64,000 bases of DNA from Trileptium ribeirensis. Its lineage: Eukaryota; Nematoda; Enoplea; Enoplida; Thoracostomopsidae. The stretch lies in the NCBI GenBank assembly GCA_030248225.1, contig JASANE010012322.1, positions 25,040-89,039 of the forward strand, given 5' to 3'. The notes below the pieces were generated by a model. That model saw nothing but the letters and a program-made list of their open reading frames with translations, was not told where the DNA came from and searched no databases. Made by a program: the position numbers and the translations under genes. Shown piece by piece: positions 11,480 through 22,770 of this stretch (its first letter is position 1; every line of letters starts with the position of its first letter).

Positions 11480-12161
11480 GTACGTGGTTTGGGAAAGGAC
11501 CTGACTTGCTGTCGGGATTAAAATTTTAACATAGTTGCACAAACCATGTTTATTTAGTTTCATACAACTTGGAATAATTATTGCTGTATATGCTTGGTTG
11601 AGTTTTGTGCTAAGGGCGGTTGCGGGAAAGAGTTAATCTCTGCAACTGAAGTTTCAACTGTCTGAAAATTGAGGTTTCATTGTGTAGTAAACATTAACAT
11701 TTGTTTTACACTAGCTTCTTCTGTAAAATATTTGTGTTTGTGGAATTTCGTGTTCAGTGACGGGGCTCTCCATTCGCTGAAAATTTTGCTAGGGGGCATG
11801 AACCAAGGGACATTTAGCAAGAGAAACACGGTTAAAATCGTGTCAGAAACAATGTCAATACGCTTTTGATGGAGACAAAAAACGATTTTAAAGCAAATTT
11901 TGACAAAATTTACGAAATTTTTGGCTTGATAACGGAATTTTTATTACTAGTTTTGATCAAATTTTATGTAAATGGCGGTGAACCGGGGCGAGCCCAAAAT
12001 TTTGCCAGGGGGCATGAAGCGGTGGGCACCTGTTCTGAACCAGGGGAACCGAAAAATGTCAGGCCACTACTCCCCAATTTGGAGAGCCCAGAATGATTTT
12101 TTGAAGGAATCATAGCGGAGTACTGAACCACTAGATATTTCCGCGTCATGATGAGAAGAAC
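11480..12161 (+). other. Intron sequence, unassigned
   Basis: This part of the long exon e-f intron (11480-18924) has no exon that I can support. Between 11770 and 12090 there are phrases such as 'GGGGGCATGAA', 'GAACCAGGGGAACC' and 'CCCCAATTTGGAGAGCCC' that resemble parts of the dispersed sequence at 51310-51690 and 60195-60540. A decayed copy of that family is likely. Confidence 0.35.
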
Positions 12162-12477
12162 GGCCATTTCACGAAACCATATCATTTTAGTCGGGGGGCG
12201 GGGGGGCTACATCGGCACGTTTTGGCCCATACCACCAGTCTTTTGGAAGTAAATTTAATGTCACTGTGACATGTAGTAATAGCATGTCCGACGGTCATAA
12301 TGAGGTATGGTGGACCTTTGTACCCCTAACATAGCAGGAGCCAGAGACCTAGTCGGGGGGGCTACATCGGCACTTTTTGGCCCATACCACCATTCTGTTG
12401 GAAGTAAATTTAATGTCGCTTTGACATGTAGTAATCGCATGTCCGACGGTCATAATGAGGTATGGTGAACCTTTGTA
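12162..12477 (+). mobile_element. Left part of an R2 element, internally duplicated
   Basis: It starts with GGCCATTTCACGAAACCAT, matching the left terminus of the element at 2683. It continues through the GTCGGGG-GGCTACATCGGCAC block. At 12352 the sequence jumps back to this block and repeats it to 12477, so the left portion is present about 1.8 times. It breaks off at 'CCTTTGTA', and the sequence expected next resumes at 16907. Confidence 0.75.
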
Positions 12478-15400
12478 TCGATAGCTCGGATCCTCCTAGA
12501 GATCCGAGTAAAGTTTCAATCAAATCCCTACAGCGATTCTCAAGATATGTCAAATTTGGACACTGAGTGGATTATGCAGCTCGTGGGATACTGAGACGAT
12601 TTGTCTAGCGGTGACACGATACGCAGTTAATGGGTACAGTTTGTAACACTATGGTCATGCAACCAAAAATTGACTGAAACCCTATAGTAATTTAATACCT
12701 ACAATATCGTAACTTCCTGCCAGCCAGGTGGCAAAATGGCGGACGAACTTGCGTCCAAAAACCAATAAAATGAACAAAACCTTGAATAAAATCTTTGATA
12801 GACATCGAGAAAAATAGTGCGAGACCGCGGATGATTCGGAGTTTCAATGATAAATTTGCAATCAGAAATTTCGTTTATTTAACCTCGGTCAGCTCAGGGA
12901 CACTTTTCCTATCTCCTAACTCGACGCAACAAACCATGTAATATTCTCGGCGCGAGTGTCGCGCTTGTTTGTGTCCTAACTCAGCGACCGAGGGAGGTCC
13001 AGTATGACTTCGGGGTTTCGATCTCATCGGAGATGGTCAACAATAGCAGCGGATCCGTGGGACAAGCTAGGACGGGCAAGGCTATCATGTAAAAGGGAAG
13101 TGTGGACAGGGGAGGCAAGATGCTATCCAGTGATACGTCTACTATTACGGTATTCGACCCTACGGGCTAACTGATAACTTTGCTTCTACCTATACGACAC
13201 GTGCGGTAACCCTAACCGCCTCCCTGTCCACACTTACGGTCTTGCTATCCAATCGTCGACGTCCATCGCGCGCGTCCATCCATCCGCGAACCAAAGCGAA
13301 AACCAAGCATTAATAACACTAAACCGTCAACAAAAGTGAACACTGAATATGAAGAGCGCCAAAGCCGGTCTGCAAACCGACCGAACTCTGCGCTGTCGAA
13401 GTCATACTGAACGCTCTCTTGTTTGTGCAGTTCTGCTTTTATACCAAAATTTGAAATTTTAAAATTTTGAAATGTCGGACCGTTGAAGTGCTTATTCAGC
13501 ACTTTTGGTCCGATTTCTGATCTAATGTGACCCAACTAATCGGCCACATTCCGATCATATCTCTAGAAATTTGGTGGCCGAATTTGATGTAAAATCTTAC
13601 TTAATTATAATGATTTATTGTTTTGTTTACTGGTAAATTTATATAAAAACACTTACAACTTAATATAAACTTTGACAAGAAAATCTAAAAGTTTCTAGAA
13701 ATTTCGACAAACTTATACCAAGTTTGAATATAGCCATAGGAAACTTGCTAAACACACCATTTACTGACACGTAACTAAACTCCAGTACTGCATAAGGCTT
13801 TCGTCGTACTCCTAACTTTCAAATCGTTGCCACGTAAAGCTTGTATTAATACCATACTGAGTCGTCAAGCTAGGTGCACATTCAAATTACTTTGATATAA
13901 GACTGTCGTCTTTAAGACAATTTCCATATACCGACGGGGTCACTTTTATTTACTCTAATTCGGTGGTCTTGCGAGCATCAAGCTAACTATAATACTGCCA
14001 TCAAATTCCTGCTTACATTGGACTACTGCGTATGAATACACACAAAGACGCCCGGTCAACTGCAATATTCAGGTATAAACTTAATATCGATTTGATGTTT
14101 GATAGTCCTACTGATAAGAAACTTCAGGTGCCTATAAACTTTATATAAAATTTAATACATATATATAAATACATTTAATATTTAACTAATTATTTACATA
14201 GTAGAAGCATCGATTTTAGAACAGCTTGTAGACGCGCACACTCAGTGCATTCTTGGAAATAAGCTTCAAGAGAAGCAACGCGGGCTGTGTAAACAAAAGC
14301 GAGAAAAGAAACAGGGGCAGAGAAAAAGGAGGGCCTAGTCCCTTCCAAAATGGCCAAAATGCCAAACAAGGTTCGGATCCGGACTCAGCAAGTCCGACCG
14401 AACAAAACGATATGTAACAGGACCGTATTCGGTCTTCAGGGGGAAAATAGACTCTTGGGGGAGGGTCCATGTCAAATTTTTCTCCGGGTAGGGTGTTTTA
14501 GACGGTTCCGCTGAGTCCGGGGTACACTTTTCTGGTATACGTTTTTGGATTAGTCTCGATACGGGGAATCTGATGAGGGGTGACACGCCTGTCGGGGCGT
14601 TAGTCTGAAATCTTCGTATGGGGTATCTAAAAGTGGGCGCAGCTAGAGCCATCCGGGCTTAAAGTAAAGCCTCGGGTCTGGGGTTTCTAACGATACCACT
14701 TATATAGTTCTAAGACTAATATTCGTTCAGTTATTACATTAATTGTATTTTACCGTTTATTTATATACAAATTTGTCCCTAAGCCCGTGGATCCGGGTCG
14801 GATTTCCACGGAACCGGTCTCATTCGAAAGATCGTAAAATTCTCTATAATAAATGTTGAGTACGGAATTTTCGACGGTTCCGGAGTTATGGACCGGAGCC
14901 GCTATTTTTGGTTTCTAAATTTTATCAATTTTACATTTTCTTTTCTTATCACGACCAGCGAAATTGAACGCTGGTAGACGATACTTCATAAAGTCGTACA
15001 AATTACCAGTGTGGCGAGCACTGGTAAATTTTATATTCTTGGTTTCCTCTTATAATTTTCAAGAAATTGTCTCAATCGCTGCTCGTTCTCGGGCGGACAG
15101 CCACATCTTTGTGGTCCTAATTCGTGAGGACGGTCGTGATGGGTGTCCGTCACGGCCAGTCATTTCAAATAACAATTTAAAATAAACTTTGCGGTCCTAC
15201 CACGCGGGGTATGGCAAGTCCTACGTAGACATTTATTCTGGGTTCAGCGGGGAATCTTACCGTCCTACAATTCTTCTACAAGTCGAGTATGGCAAGGGCT
15301 CGCCATACTCGCGTTCTGCACCTATGAAAGATCAATTTGCAGGCGTAAAATCTCTAAAATTCCTCCTAAAAACACGTTAAATACGCTACGCTCTATGGAT

Positions 15401-16906
15401 CATACTTCCAACCTGAAAATTACAAAAATTGCAACAAGGTAATACAGCCAAAATACATAAAATTACGACAGCACGCAGGCGCTTTTATGGCCTGAACAAT
15501 CCGATAAAATAGTACAAATAGCACACGAAGTGATCATCGAACGGTATATAATGACAATGATAGGGCGGCGCTTTTATGGCCTCATACAATACAACAAACG
15601 GTATGAATAAATACGACAATTATATATGTGTATAACTGGTTGGGTCATGCACCTGAAAATACAGATAATCAACGACATCGATTCCAACGGTACACGATCA
15701 TATGATACGATTAAGGTAATATATCAAAACGTCCCTTTATGGCCATCAAAAGTATAACGAATATGACGATCATGATACGCAATTCAAATACTTATATCAA
15801 TGATGCCTTTATGGCCAATAGTACGATAAAAATCATGCAAATGCCAATATATATGTACCAAGGCGCGCCATCGGGGCACTACAATCAATATGTATATAGG
15901 TGAATATAGACATCTGTATAAACGGTTACGATTCCTTGCCAAATATCCATCCCTGAAATAGCAATAGAGATACCCATCTTGATCAAAAACAATGTCGGTG
16001 GTGCAGGCCGAGATACTAAAAATACAAGTCGGTTACATAGCGGGACTGTTTGAAACTAATTATTCCGTTTACCTACGTACATATACCTGATGCTATTGAA
16101 TTTGTTCCAATTACGTCCGTATACACCTTGATTTCATTTCTGTCTCAATTATCTACGTATATACCTAATAATTTCTGATTTGCTGTAATTATGTACTTAT
16201 ATAGCTATATTGATCTTGCGAGTTGTTTCAATTGCTGGTTTACGTATATACTGTGGTTCGTGGTTTGTCCAGTTAGGCAGTCTACATATGAGGTGACAAC
16301 AGGGCTTTATGGTCGATGGGTATATATAGAGAAACTCGGTTTATATATTCGCTTGCGCCAAGAGGCGATTAATTGATTCTGTTTACATAGATATACGTAT
16401 TATAAGGCAAGGGTGGGTTCTGTACCCTTTCTGGGCTGTTCCCGAAGGGTGTTCCAGGTTGGGGAGGAACAAGTAACAGAATTCGGAAATGTTGGCCACT
16501 ATAAACGTGGTCATGATTATTGGGGAACTCAACTAAATGTTGACCATTACACTATGGACAGGATTTTTTGGTACTCGGAAAAATGTTGTCCATTACACTG
16601 TGGACGGGATTTTTGGTACTCGGAAAAATGTTGCCCATTACACAGTGGACGGGATTTTTGGTACTCGAAAAAATGTTGTCCATTATACTGTGGACATAAT
16701 TATTGGTGGTCGGAAAAAGTTGACCATTGCACTGTGGTCAGATTTATTTTTTGTTCGAAAAAATGTTGACCATTAGGGTGTGGTCAGAATTATCGTAAAA
16801 GTTGGCCATTATCGTGTGGTCAGGATTATGGGTTTTCTCTAAAAGTTTGCCATTAGGCTGTGGTCAGGATTAATCCACCTCGTAACGATCCGTATGGATC
16901 TGTTAC
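12478..16906. other. 4.4-kb segment interrupting the R2 element; no clear gene
   Basis: The two R2 halves flanking this segment are nearly contiguous in the intact copy (about 6 bp apart), so the segment appears inserted. Its ends are GATAGCTCGGATCC... and ...GATCCGTATGGATC, with no convincing inverted repeat. It contains minus-strand frames at 13245-13535 (96 codons) and 14216-14652 (two overlapping), none recognised. The word CTTTTATGGCC recurs at about 15482, 15571, 15735 and 15808, and there is a minisatellite near its right end. It could be a composite of older insertions or an unrecognised element. Confidence 0.45.
16531..16875 (+). repeat. Degenerate ~46-bp minisatellite (about 7-8 units)
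   Basis: Units begin with AATGTTG-CCATTACACTGTGG, continue with GGGATTTTTGGTACTCG and repeat about every 46 bp. Early units are well matched; later ones (after 16720) are progressively diverged and shortened. Two overlapping frames (118 and 79 codons) across it are by-products of the repeat. Confidence 0.85.
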
Positions 16907-18057
16907 ACATAGCAGGAGCCAGAGACCTTGAAACCGGATTGGCCAAATAAAACCAAAAACACATGTCCCACTATAAACGTTCGCCCTATCGCTAGCACTT
17001 GATACATAATTATGTGTGTTTTTCATTTTAGTGTGATCCTTCGGTATTTGCTAATTTTTCCGCAAAACTTGGGAGTAGGCATCGACAATAAACCTGACGT
17101 TAAGCTTCTGAAAAAATTTTTTCGTGACATGTAGCCCTTCCCCCGGACCAAGGTCAAATCTGGCAGCTTGTATACGCTGTTAAATAACGTCAAAGTGCAC
17201 TAAAGCCAAAACTGTTATATAACGGTAATCGTAATCAGTACATGTGTTATTGAAAAAAGAATATCAACGTCTGTCCATGTGTTGTTTGATGATGAGGTTG
17301 AAGGCCATAAAGTACCAAAAATAGGTTATGCAAAATGTAGCCCCCCCCCCCCCCACCTGACCAAACTTAAATTTAAAAAAGCCAAATTTAGCATACAGTC
17401 TTACAATAGGCCGGATATAAACATAGTAAAGCCCCACTAGAATCGACCCATCTATTAAAAATTTTTAATGAAAATGTAGCCCCCCCCCCCCCCCCGACCT
17501 GGCGTGTAGCCCCCCTACCGATAGCACCCCCAACCGACCGCATTTATAATAAAAAGAAACCGAAGGTGACAAAAACCGTATTAGTATAAGTTCATCATCA
17601 TCGCACCATGATATGGGGCCGTGCTGCTAACTGGCGAGTTAGGGAACCCTACTGCCTGCCCGCACATCTATTCTTCGCATTGTCCTTGGTATCGTCACCT
17701 AAATTTAAGCTAATCATAGATCAATTGTGTTTGTTTAACAGCAGCAGCGTGTTAAAATAAATCTAGCATTTCTAGAAGTAGCCAAAGTTTCACGCAAGGT
17801 ATGTTGTAGGAAGGTGTAGCCCCCCCGACCTCAGGTGTAGCCCCCGACTAACACATATCGGGGTGCCAATTTTTACAAGGCCTAAGGAACTGCCTGAAAT
17901 TATTTGTTGGACATCCCCACTCATGGTTGGTTTGTGAGCATAAAATGGTATCAGTAGGTGCTATCTCCTTTGCGCTAGAAAAACTTCTGCGACAGACTTG
18001 TTCTAAATTGGTCGATTTTTAACCATAAAAGGGCCCTCGCTGCACCAATTTTAGGTC
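16907..18057 (+). mobile_element. Right part of an R2 element, right terminus lost
   Basis: From ACATAGCAGG onward it follows the intact element at 2683-3977, including the repeated TGTAGCCCCCC-type words with expanded C-runs (17338-17354 and 17477-17495). The match stops at 'TTTTAGGTC'; the terminal inverted repeat and its flank are missing. With 12162-12477 it forms one element split by a 4.4-kb segment. Confidence 0.8.
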
Positions 18058-18924
18058 GCAAGTCCTCCAAATGGCTTGACCGTGACCCTTTTGGTTCGAC
18101 GAGTTGCATACGAACAGACCATGGTTCACATGTCATTGCGTTACCCTACAGAACAATGACTTATTTCGGATTAAAATTTGACCTCCAGGGGTACCTTTTG
18201 CGACCCCCGTAGCAGGTTTCATGTAGCTTATTTTACATAGAGACATCGATATTCGAAAAATTCAGGGTTTTTTATGTCGGAAGGGTCTAGACGGAGTTTT
18301 CGGTATCAGAGGGGACCATGAGAAGTGAACCTGATTACATTTTTTCTGACACCTCAAGTATCGCGTTATGTGCGGTCCCTTTTAAAAATGATAAAACATA
18401 TAAGTTTTTAGTTTTCTCTTATTTTATTATCTCTGAAAAAACATTTTCTTATATTTACATTTAATAATAATCATTTGTTACGTGCGCGTAACTTGGTTGT
18501 TAACGTGATTTATCGTCGTTGTAAATGCTGAAAATCACTAAATTTTTCATATCTTGGGGTTGGGTTGAAAATTTCTCAAAAGACCAGAGCCAAAGACTGC
18601 TGCTCTAAACAAAGGCTGTACCAAAATTCATATTTTTCTTAATATCAATGGGCTATGCCTATCGTCACACCAGCCTTACAAACAAATGATTTTTGGATAA
18701 CCAACTTTCAGAGGCTTTTGTTGAGAATGTAGATTTTACCCAAACTAAGGTTCTCTTGCTTTAAGTTGATCTAGTTTAGTATGATTGCAACTCATCGAGT
18801 CTCCTGGAACATCTGAAATACCCAAAAATAATTATTTTTTTGTGTAGAACTTTTCTAATTCAGATTTTTTGTCTTTACTCGTACTTACTCGTTTATAACT
18901 ACGAGAATTTTGGTTCATTGTTAG
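18058..18924 (+). other. Intron sequence before exon f
   Basis: AT-rich sequence with no gene, repeat or recognisable element seen. The last 20 bp provide the acceptor for exon f (GGTTCATTGTTAG). Confidence 0.4.
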
Positions 18925-19455
18925 GAAACAACCTACAGCGAAGGCATGAAGAAACTTATCCTGTGGCGTGGTGGATTCGGGGGCGCTAGCAGCTTTCCTA
19001 GCGCCAGGCTTCAGCATTACAGCCAGTCGATGCTAGCCGACGGTGGACTAGACTCATCTCTCGAGGCGTACGTGCTTCAGAAAGAGATTGCAATGGGTCT
19101 TAAGGCCCCACCGGTTTGTCAGAGCGCTATACCCAACGCCGGTAACACGGGTTTTGGCCAAAATTTTCCGACTGCCTTAATCGGAGACAAAAATATGCCA
19201 TCGCAAAAGCAACCTCATCTAAATACGATGCAAACTGCTCATAGCCTGAACAAATCTGGGCTGCATAGACCATCGGCTGCAAAGGCCAAAGATTATGCAT
19301 CAAAATCAGTTGTTTATAGCGAAAAGCGGGAAGAAACAAATAATCCCAAACAGCAAGATCATCAGGAAACTTGGGTTAACTTTGGAATGGAACGAATCGA
19401 CGAAGAAGACGAATCGCAGCCAAAACACGACAGCGGACGGGGTGCAACAACGAGC
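18925..19455 (+). CDS. Exon f (531 nt) of the unidentified multi-exon gene
   Basis: The exon runs from a TTGTTAG acceptor to a GTAAGA donor and is phase 0 at both ends (177 codons), matching the phase 0 end of exon e. The open frame continues 54 nt beyond the donor by chance. The peptide begins ETTYSEGMKKLILWRGG, has a Gly/Ser-rich turn, then a helical part (LDSSLEAYVLQKEIAMGLKA), then a long polar, probably disordered region rich in Asn, Gln, Ser and Lys with an acidic cluster (RIDEEDESQ) near the end. GC content and codon regularity are above the flanking introns. I recognise no family; the disordered half suggests a linker in a large protein. Confidence 0.7.
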
Positions 19456-19926
19456 GTAAGACGATTTTGTCAAATGAGTTTTGTGTTGCTCTGCTTAGAT
19501 GTCTTGTAGCATTGGCATTTCGAAAGCTAAAATTACTCTACTGGCTTTCAATTAGTAGTAGTAAACTAAGTTGGAGATTATTACTAAAAGGCTTCCATAA
19601 CATAGCCAACGTTCGTTTTGTACAAAACAATTCAAATCGATGTTGATTTATCTTTTGCACCCTTTGTGTATCTGGGCGAAATAAAATAGTTTTATGACAA
19701 CTCGTGAATTCGTGGTTTTGCAAAGGCATATTTTTGATGCTTTTGAGGCGAGAATTGCCAAGAGTCCTTTCGCTTATTAGTAGCTCGCAGTGATCCGGGG
19801 CTAATCATATGGTATGCCAGACTGATTCACTGTGTGAGTTAAATCGTGACAGACGTAGGTTGAAAGGATGGATTGCTTTTGACTATACCCGAGCTCGTGT
19901 TGCTACTGTATATCGGACGTTTTTAG
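19456..19926 (+). other. Intron between exons f and g
   Basis: The sequence is AT-rich with a chance minus-strand frame at 19538-19729. No repeat or gene was recognised. It ends with the acceptor TCGGACGTTTTTAG. Confidence 0.4.
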
Positions 19927-20041
19927 GATGATTGTATCGGTGCTGTACGCTCAACAGCAGCAATCGACGCAGAAAAGCAGTCTGCCAAATCTGAAGCGTC
20001 GAGTTTGGATGCTGCTTCGGTCGTAGCACTAACGACATCCG
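19927..20041 (+). CDS. Exon g of the unidentified multi-exon gene
   Basis: The acceptor is CGTTTTTAG, the donor GTGAGTATT. Phase 0 in matches exon f; 38 codons plus one base give phase 1 out. The peptide begins DDCIGAVRSTAAIDAEKQSA and continues KSEASSLDAASVVALTTS, which is polar and Ala/Ser-rich. The 3' end of this exon together with its splice donor has been amplified in tandem in the following intron (see 20042-20280). Confidence 0.62.
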
Positions 20042-20280
20042 GTGAGTATTTTATAGACACCCCGCTTCCGTCTGAGTATTAACGACACCTGGTGAGTACT
20101 TCTTAGAACACCCGCTTCGGTCGGAGTATTAACGACCGCCGGTGAGTACTTCTGACAGACCCCGATTCGGTCGGAGTACTAACGACACCTGGTGAGTATT
20201 TCTTAGACACCCCACTTCGGTCTGAGTATTAACGACAACTGGTGAGTACTTTTTAGACACCCCGTTTCGCTCTCGATTAC
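20042..20280 (+). repeat. 50-bp tandem repeat copying the exon g donor site
   Basis: GGTGAGTA occurs with GT at 20042, 20092, 20142, 20192 and 20242, exactly 50 bp apart. Each is preceded by a CTTCGGTC-GAGTA-TAACGAC stretch related to the last 30 bp of exon g, and followed by a TTAGACACCCC stretch. The first copy is the true exon end; the other four are intronic duplicates with scattered substitutions. Reading on from exon g meets an in-frame TAA in the first duplicate, so use of the later donors would truncate the protein. Confidence 0.9.
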
Positions 20281-20511
20281 TCATTCTTGACTACCAACCA
20301 CACGCAGCCGAAAACAGTTTAGGTTCCGAAAGTGCTGGCCTGTCAGGTCCTTCCAAAATGTAGGGGCGTAATCTTTTTTTGGACCCATGTTCAGTTTTAG
20401 GAAAAAATTCTAGGTATAGGATAAAATTTTTTATATGCCTTCATACACTTGCAACATGTGTTGTCGTGTTTTTTCTTGCATAATGTCACATTTGTCGATC
20501 AATGTCACTTC

Positions 20512-21185
20512 ACTGAAATTTAATCGATCTCGATTAACTGAAATTCGATCGATCTCGATTAACTGAAAATTCTATCGAAATTGATTAACTAAAAATTTCG
20601 ATCTGTTCCGTTTAATTGAAATTTCGATCATTATCGATTAACTGAAATTTCGATCATTATCTATTAACTGAAATTGCAATTGACTTAAATTAACATAAAT
20701 TTCGATCGATATCGATGGACTGAAATTTGCGTCTACTTTATTAACTGAAATTTCGATGGGTATCGATGAACTGAAATTTCGACCGGTAGCGATAAACTGA
20801 AACTTCGATCTATATCGATTAACTGAAAATTCAATCAATATAGATTAACTTAAGTTTAGATCGATCAATGCGATCGACATCGATTGTTTGAAATTTCGAT
20901 TCGCTGAAATTTCAATCGACTCTGTTACCGGAAATTTCAATTGATATTGATTGACTGAAATTTGTGTCTATTTTATTAACTGAAACTTCGACGTATCTCT
21001 ATTAACTGGCATTTCGTTCGATTTCAGTTAACTGAAAATTACTCGATTTCAATTAACTGAAATTTCGATCGACTTTTATTAACAAGTTCAAACGATATCG
21101 ACTAACTGAAGTTTAGTTCGATTTCGATTAGAGCAGAACTTTAATCAATTTCGATAAACCGGAAGTTCATTCGATTTCGTCTACA
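20512..21185 (+). repeat. AT-rich degenerate minisatellite, ~24-26 bp unit
   Basis: Units of the form AACTGAAATTTCGATCGAT and similar repeat about 25 times with many substitutions and indels. The right edge lies about 30 bp before exon h. No coding potential is seen; a short minus-strand frame (20638-20838) is a repeat by-product. Confidence 0.9.
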
Positions 21186-21215
21186 CTTATTTTTGGCCGT
21201 GACTACATCTTTAAG

Positions 21216-21548
21216 ACAAACTTTTGGAGTACGAAATGGTTGTTTACGATTTAGATGTCGAAAGCTCGTCTAAGTTGGCCGACACGATGAATGGAACCGA
21301 GACAACTTGCAGTAAAATTTCGATGAATTCTTCGATGGCTGAACGCTCAACTTCTGATTTTGCTTGTAAAACTGAGCCGATGGAACAAGATTACCAAGCG
21401 ACCAATATTGTAACTGACAATACTGATAACGAAAACAAGAAACAAGAAGCAGTCGGTGATGCGGAGTCGCAGTCAGAAGAATTTTCTGGAGGAAAAGAAG
21501 CCACTGGTTCATCAGATGAAGATGACAGCGGTGAAATATATGATGACG
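21216..21548 (+). CDS. Exon h (acidic, Ser-rich) of the unidentified gene
   Basis: The acceptor is ATCTTTAAG and the donor GTAAGC. Phase 1 in matches exon g (the split codon gives Asp); 110 codons plus one base give phase 1 out. The peptide begins DKLLEYEMVVYDLDVESSSK, is helical or extended at first, and then becomes a long acidic low-complexity region ending in SDEDDSGEIYDD. Many possible casein-kinase-2-type sites (S/T-x-x-D/E) are visible. It is probably a disordered linker. No family is recognised. Confidence 0.65.
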
Positions 21549-22219
21549 GTAAGCTTGGCTTATCAGGAAGTGATGCAGAAACATACCATCGCTATGCCGA
21601 CATTTTGCAACTACATAGAACTAGATTTCATAACTGTTTAATTGTGAGCCTTGCTAATGCAGCAACTACTGTAAGATGCGTGCACGAAGATGGTAAAAGA
21701 CCGCTGCTATCCATTCTGTATATAGATTTTATCCTACAATTCATTTTACACGAATCGAATTTATCGAAATAAATCCAAGTAAAATCAGTACAAGTTAATA
21801 ACTTAAATCTAAATTTCTAGAATTTTGCTGAGTAGAATTTATTCGGCATTTTAAACAGTGCAATGACCTTAAATAAACTTTAGCAGAACTTTACAAAAAC
21901 ACAAAAATGCTACTAAATTTTATTGAAGGTGGCGTTCTTTCTAGTTAGTATAACCGATTCTGTCTAAAATTGATTCAACAACAGAATTGATTTTAGCATA
22001 TATATCTTTACCATTCTCGGTGCACACATCTTACAGTAGTTGTTAAGATTTTCATTTATGACTTAATTCATTTTCACAGCTTCTGGTTTAGAGTTGTTGA
22101 ATTATTAATCATGAGGCTTTGGCAAAAGTCACGGTTTTTTCTGTTATTTAACCCTCGCGTTCATGCTTCATTTGGTTCGATCAGATTAAGTTGTCCATGT
22201 TTATATTTTGTTTTAGCAG
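21549..22219 (+). other. Intron between exons h and i
   Basis: AT-rich intron; no gene or repeat seen. It ends in a tandem acceptor TTTTAGCAG: AG at 22215-22216 or 22218-22219 would start the next exon at 22217 or 22220, in the same frame, adding or removing one Ala. Confidence 0.5.
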
Positions 22220-22314
22220 ACTCCATGTCGTCAACGGCGTCGTCAGGAACTGCAGTGGACGATGATTCCGAGCGGAGCAGCAGCTCGAACAATGCTCTGG
22301 ACAAGATCAAAATG
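22220..22314 (+). CDS. Exon i, last visible exon of the unidentified gene
   Basis: The exon takes phase 1 input (completing Asp with exon h) and has a GTGAGC donor after ATG, ending in phase 0. The peptide is DSMSSTASSGTAVDDDSERS followed by SSSNNALDKIKM: a Ser/Asp-rich linker turning into a basic helix. The continuation should lie beyond the 11-kb minisatellite, but I find no convincing next exon before 48873. Either the intron is very long (possibly containing the SLC6 gene) or the next exon is too short to see. Confidence 0.6.
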
Positions 22315-22770
22315 GTGAGCGACGTTCTCGGACTTTGTTTAGAAAGACCTCACTGCCGTACCCGCCTTGCAATCTGATTGTGAGCGCGGCAGTTTTATTT
22401 GACAATTCCGTGTCTTCGTTTGAGCAAAGCCAGCGAGAGTAATGTTGTATTTCTGTATGAAACACCGTTTTTTCGGTTTAGTATCTCCATGTTTCAATAT
22501 TTTTAAATTGATTTTTAAATACGTTTTTTATAACCGAATCGATATTGCCTAATGTATATGTTGTTGCTGGTTTAAATTGTGCTTCGTCTGTCTTCCCGTT
22601 CTTGCAGGAGCTTAGCTTCATCACTCTGAGATGGATTTTTAGGAATTTGTAGAACAAAACTTTATAAATTTCCATGGATGCATATCATTTGTCACACTAT
22701 CAATTTTGCGTGTTTTGTAGAGAAGTACAGAAACGGACAAAAGTAAATTCGCAACGGAAGGACGTAGATG
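22315..22770 (+). other. Start of the intron after exon i
   Basis: The sequence is AT-rich and ordinary. The minisatellite begins gradually around 22771 after 'GGACGTAGATGGACG'. Confidence 0.4.

Noticed and set aside
13245..14652. Minus-strand frames as a retrotransposon gag or pol
   Set aside because: No zinc knuckle, protease, RT or integrase motifs and no flanking long terminal repeats could be found.
16413..16776. 118- and 79-codon cysteine-containing frames as a small secreted protein
   Set aside because: They lie in a 46-bp minisatellite; the peptide repeats only echo the DNA repeat in two frames.
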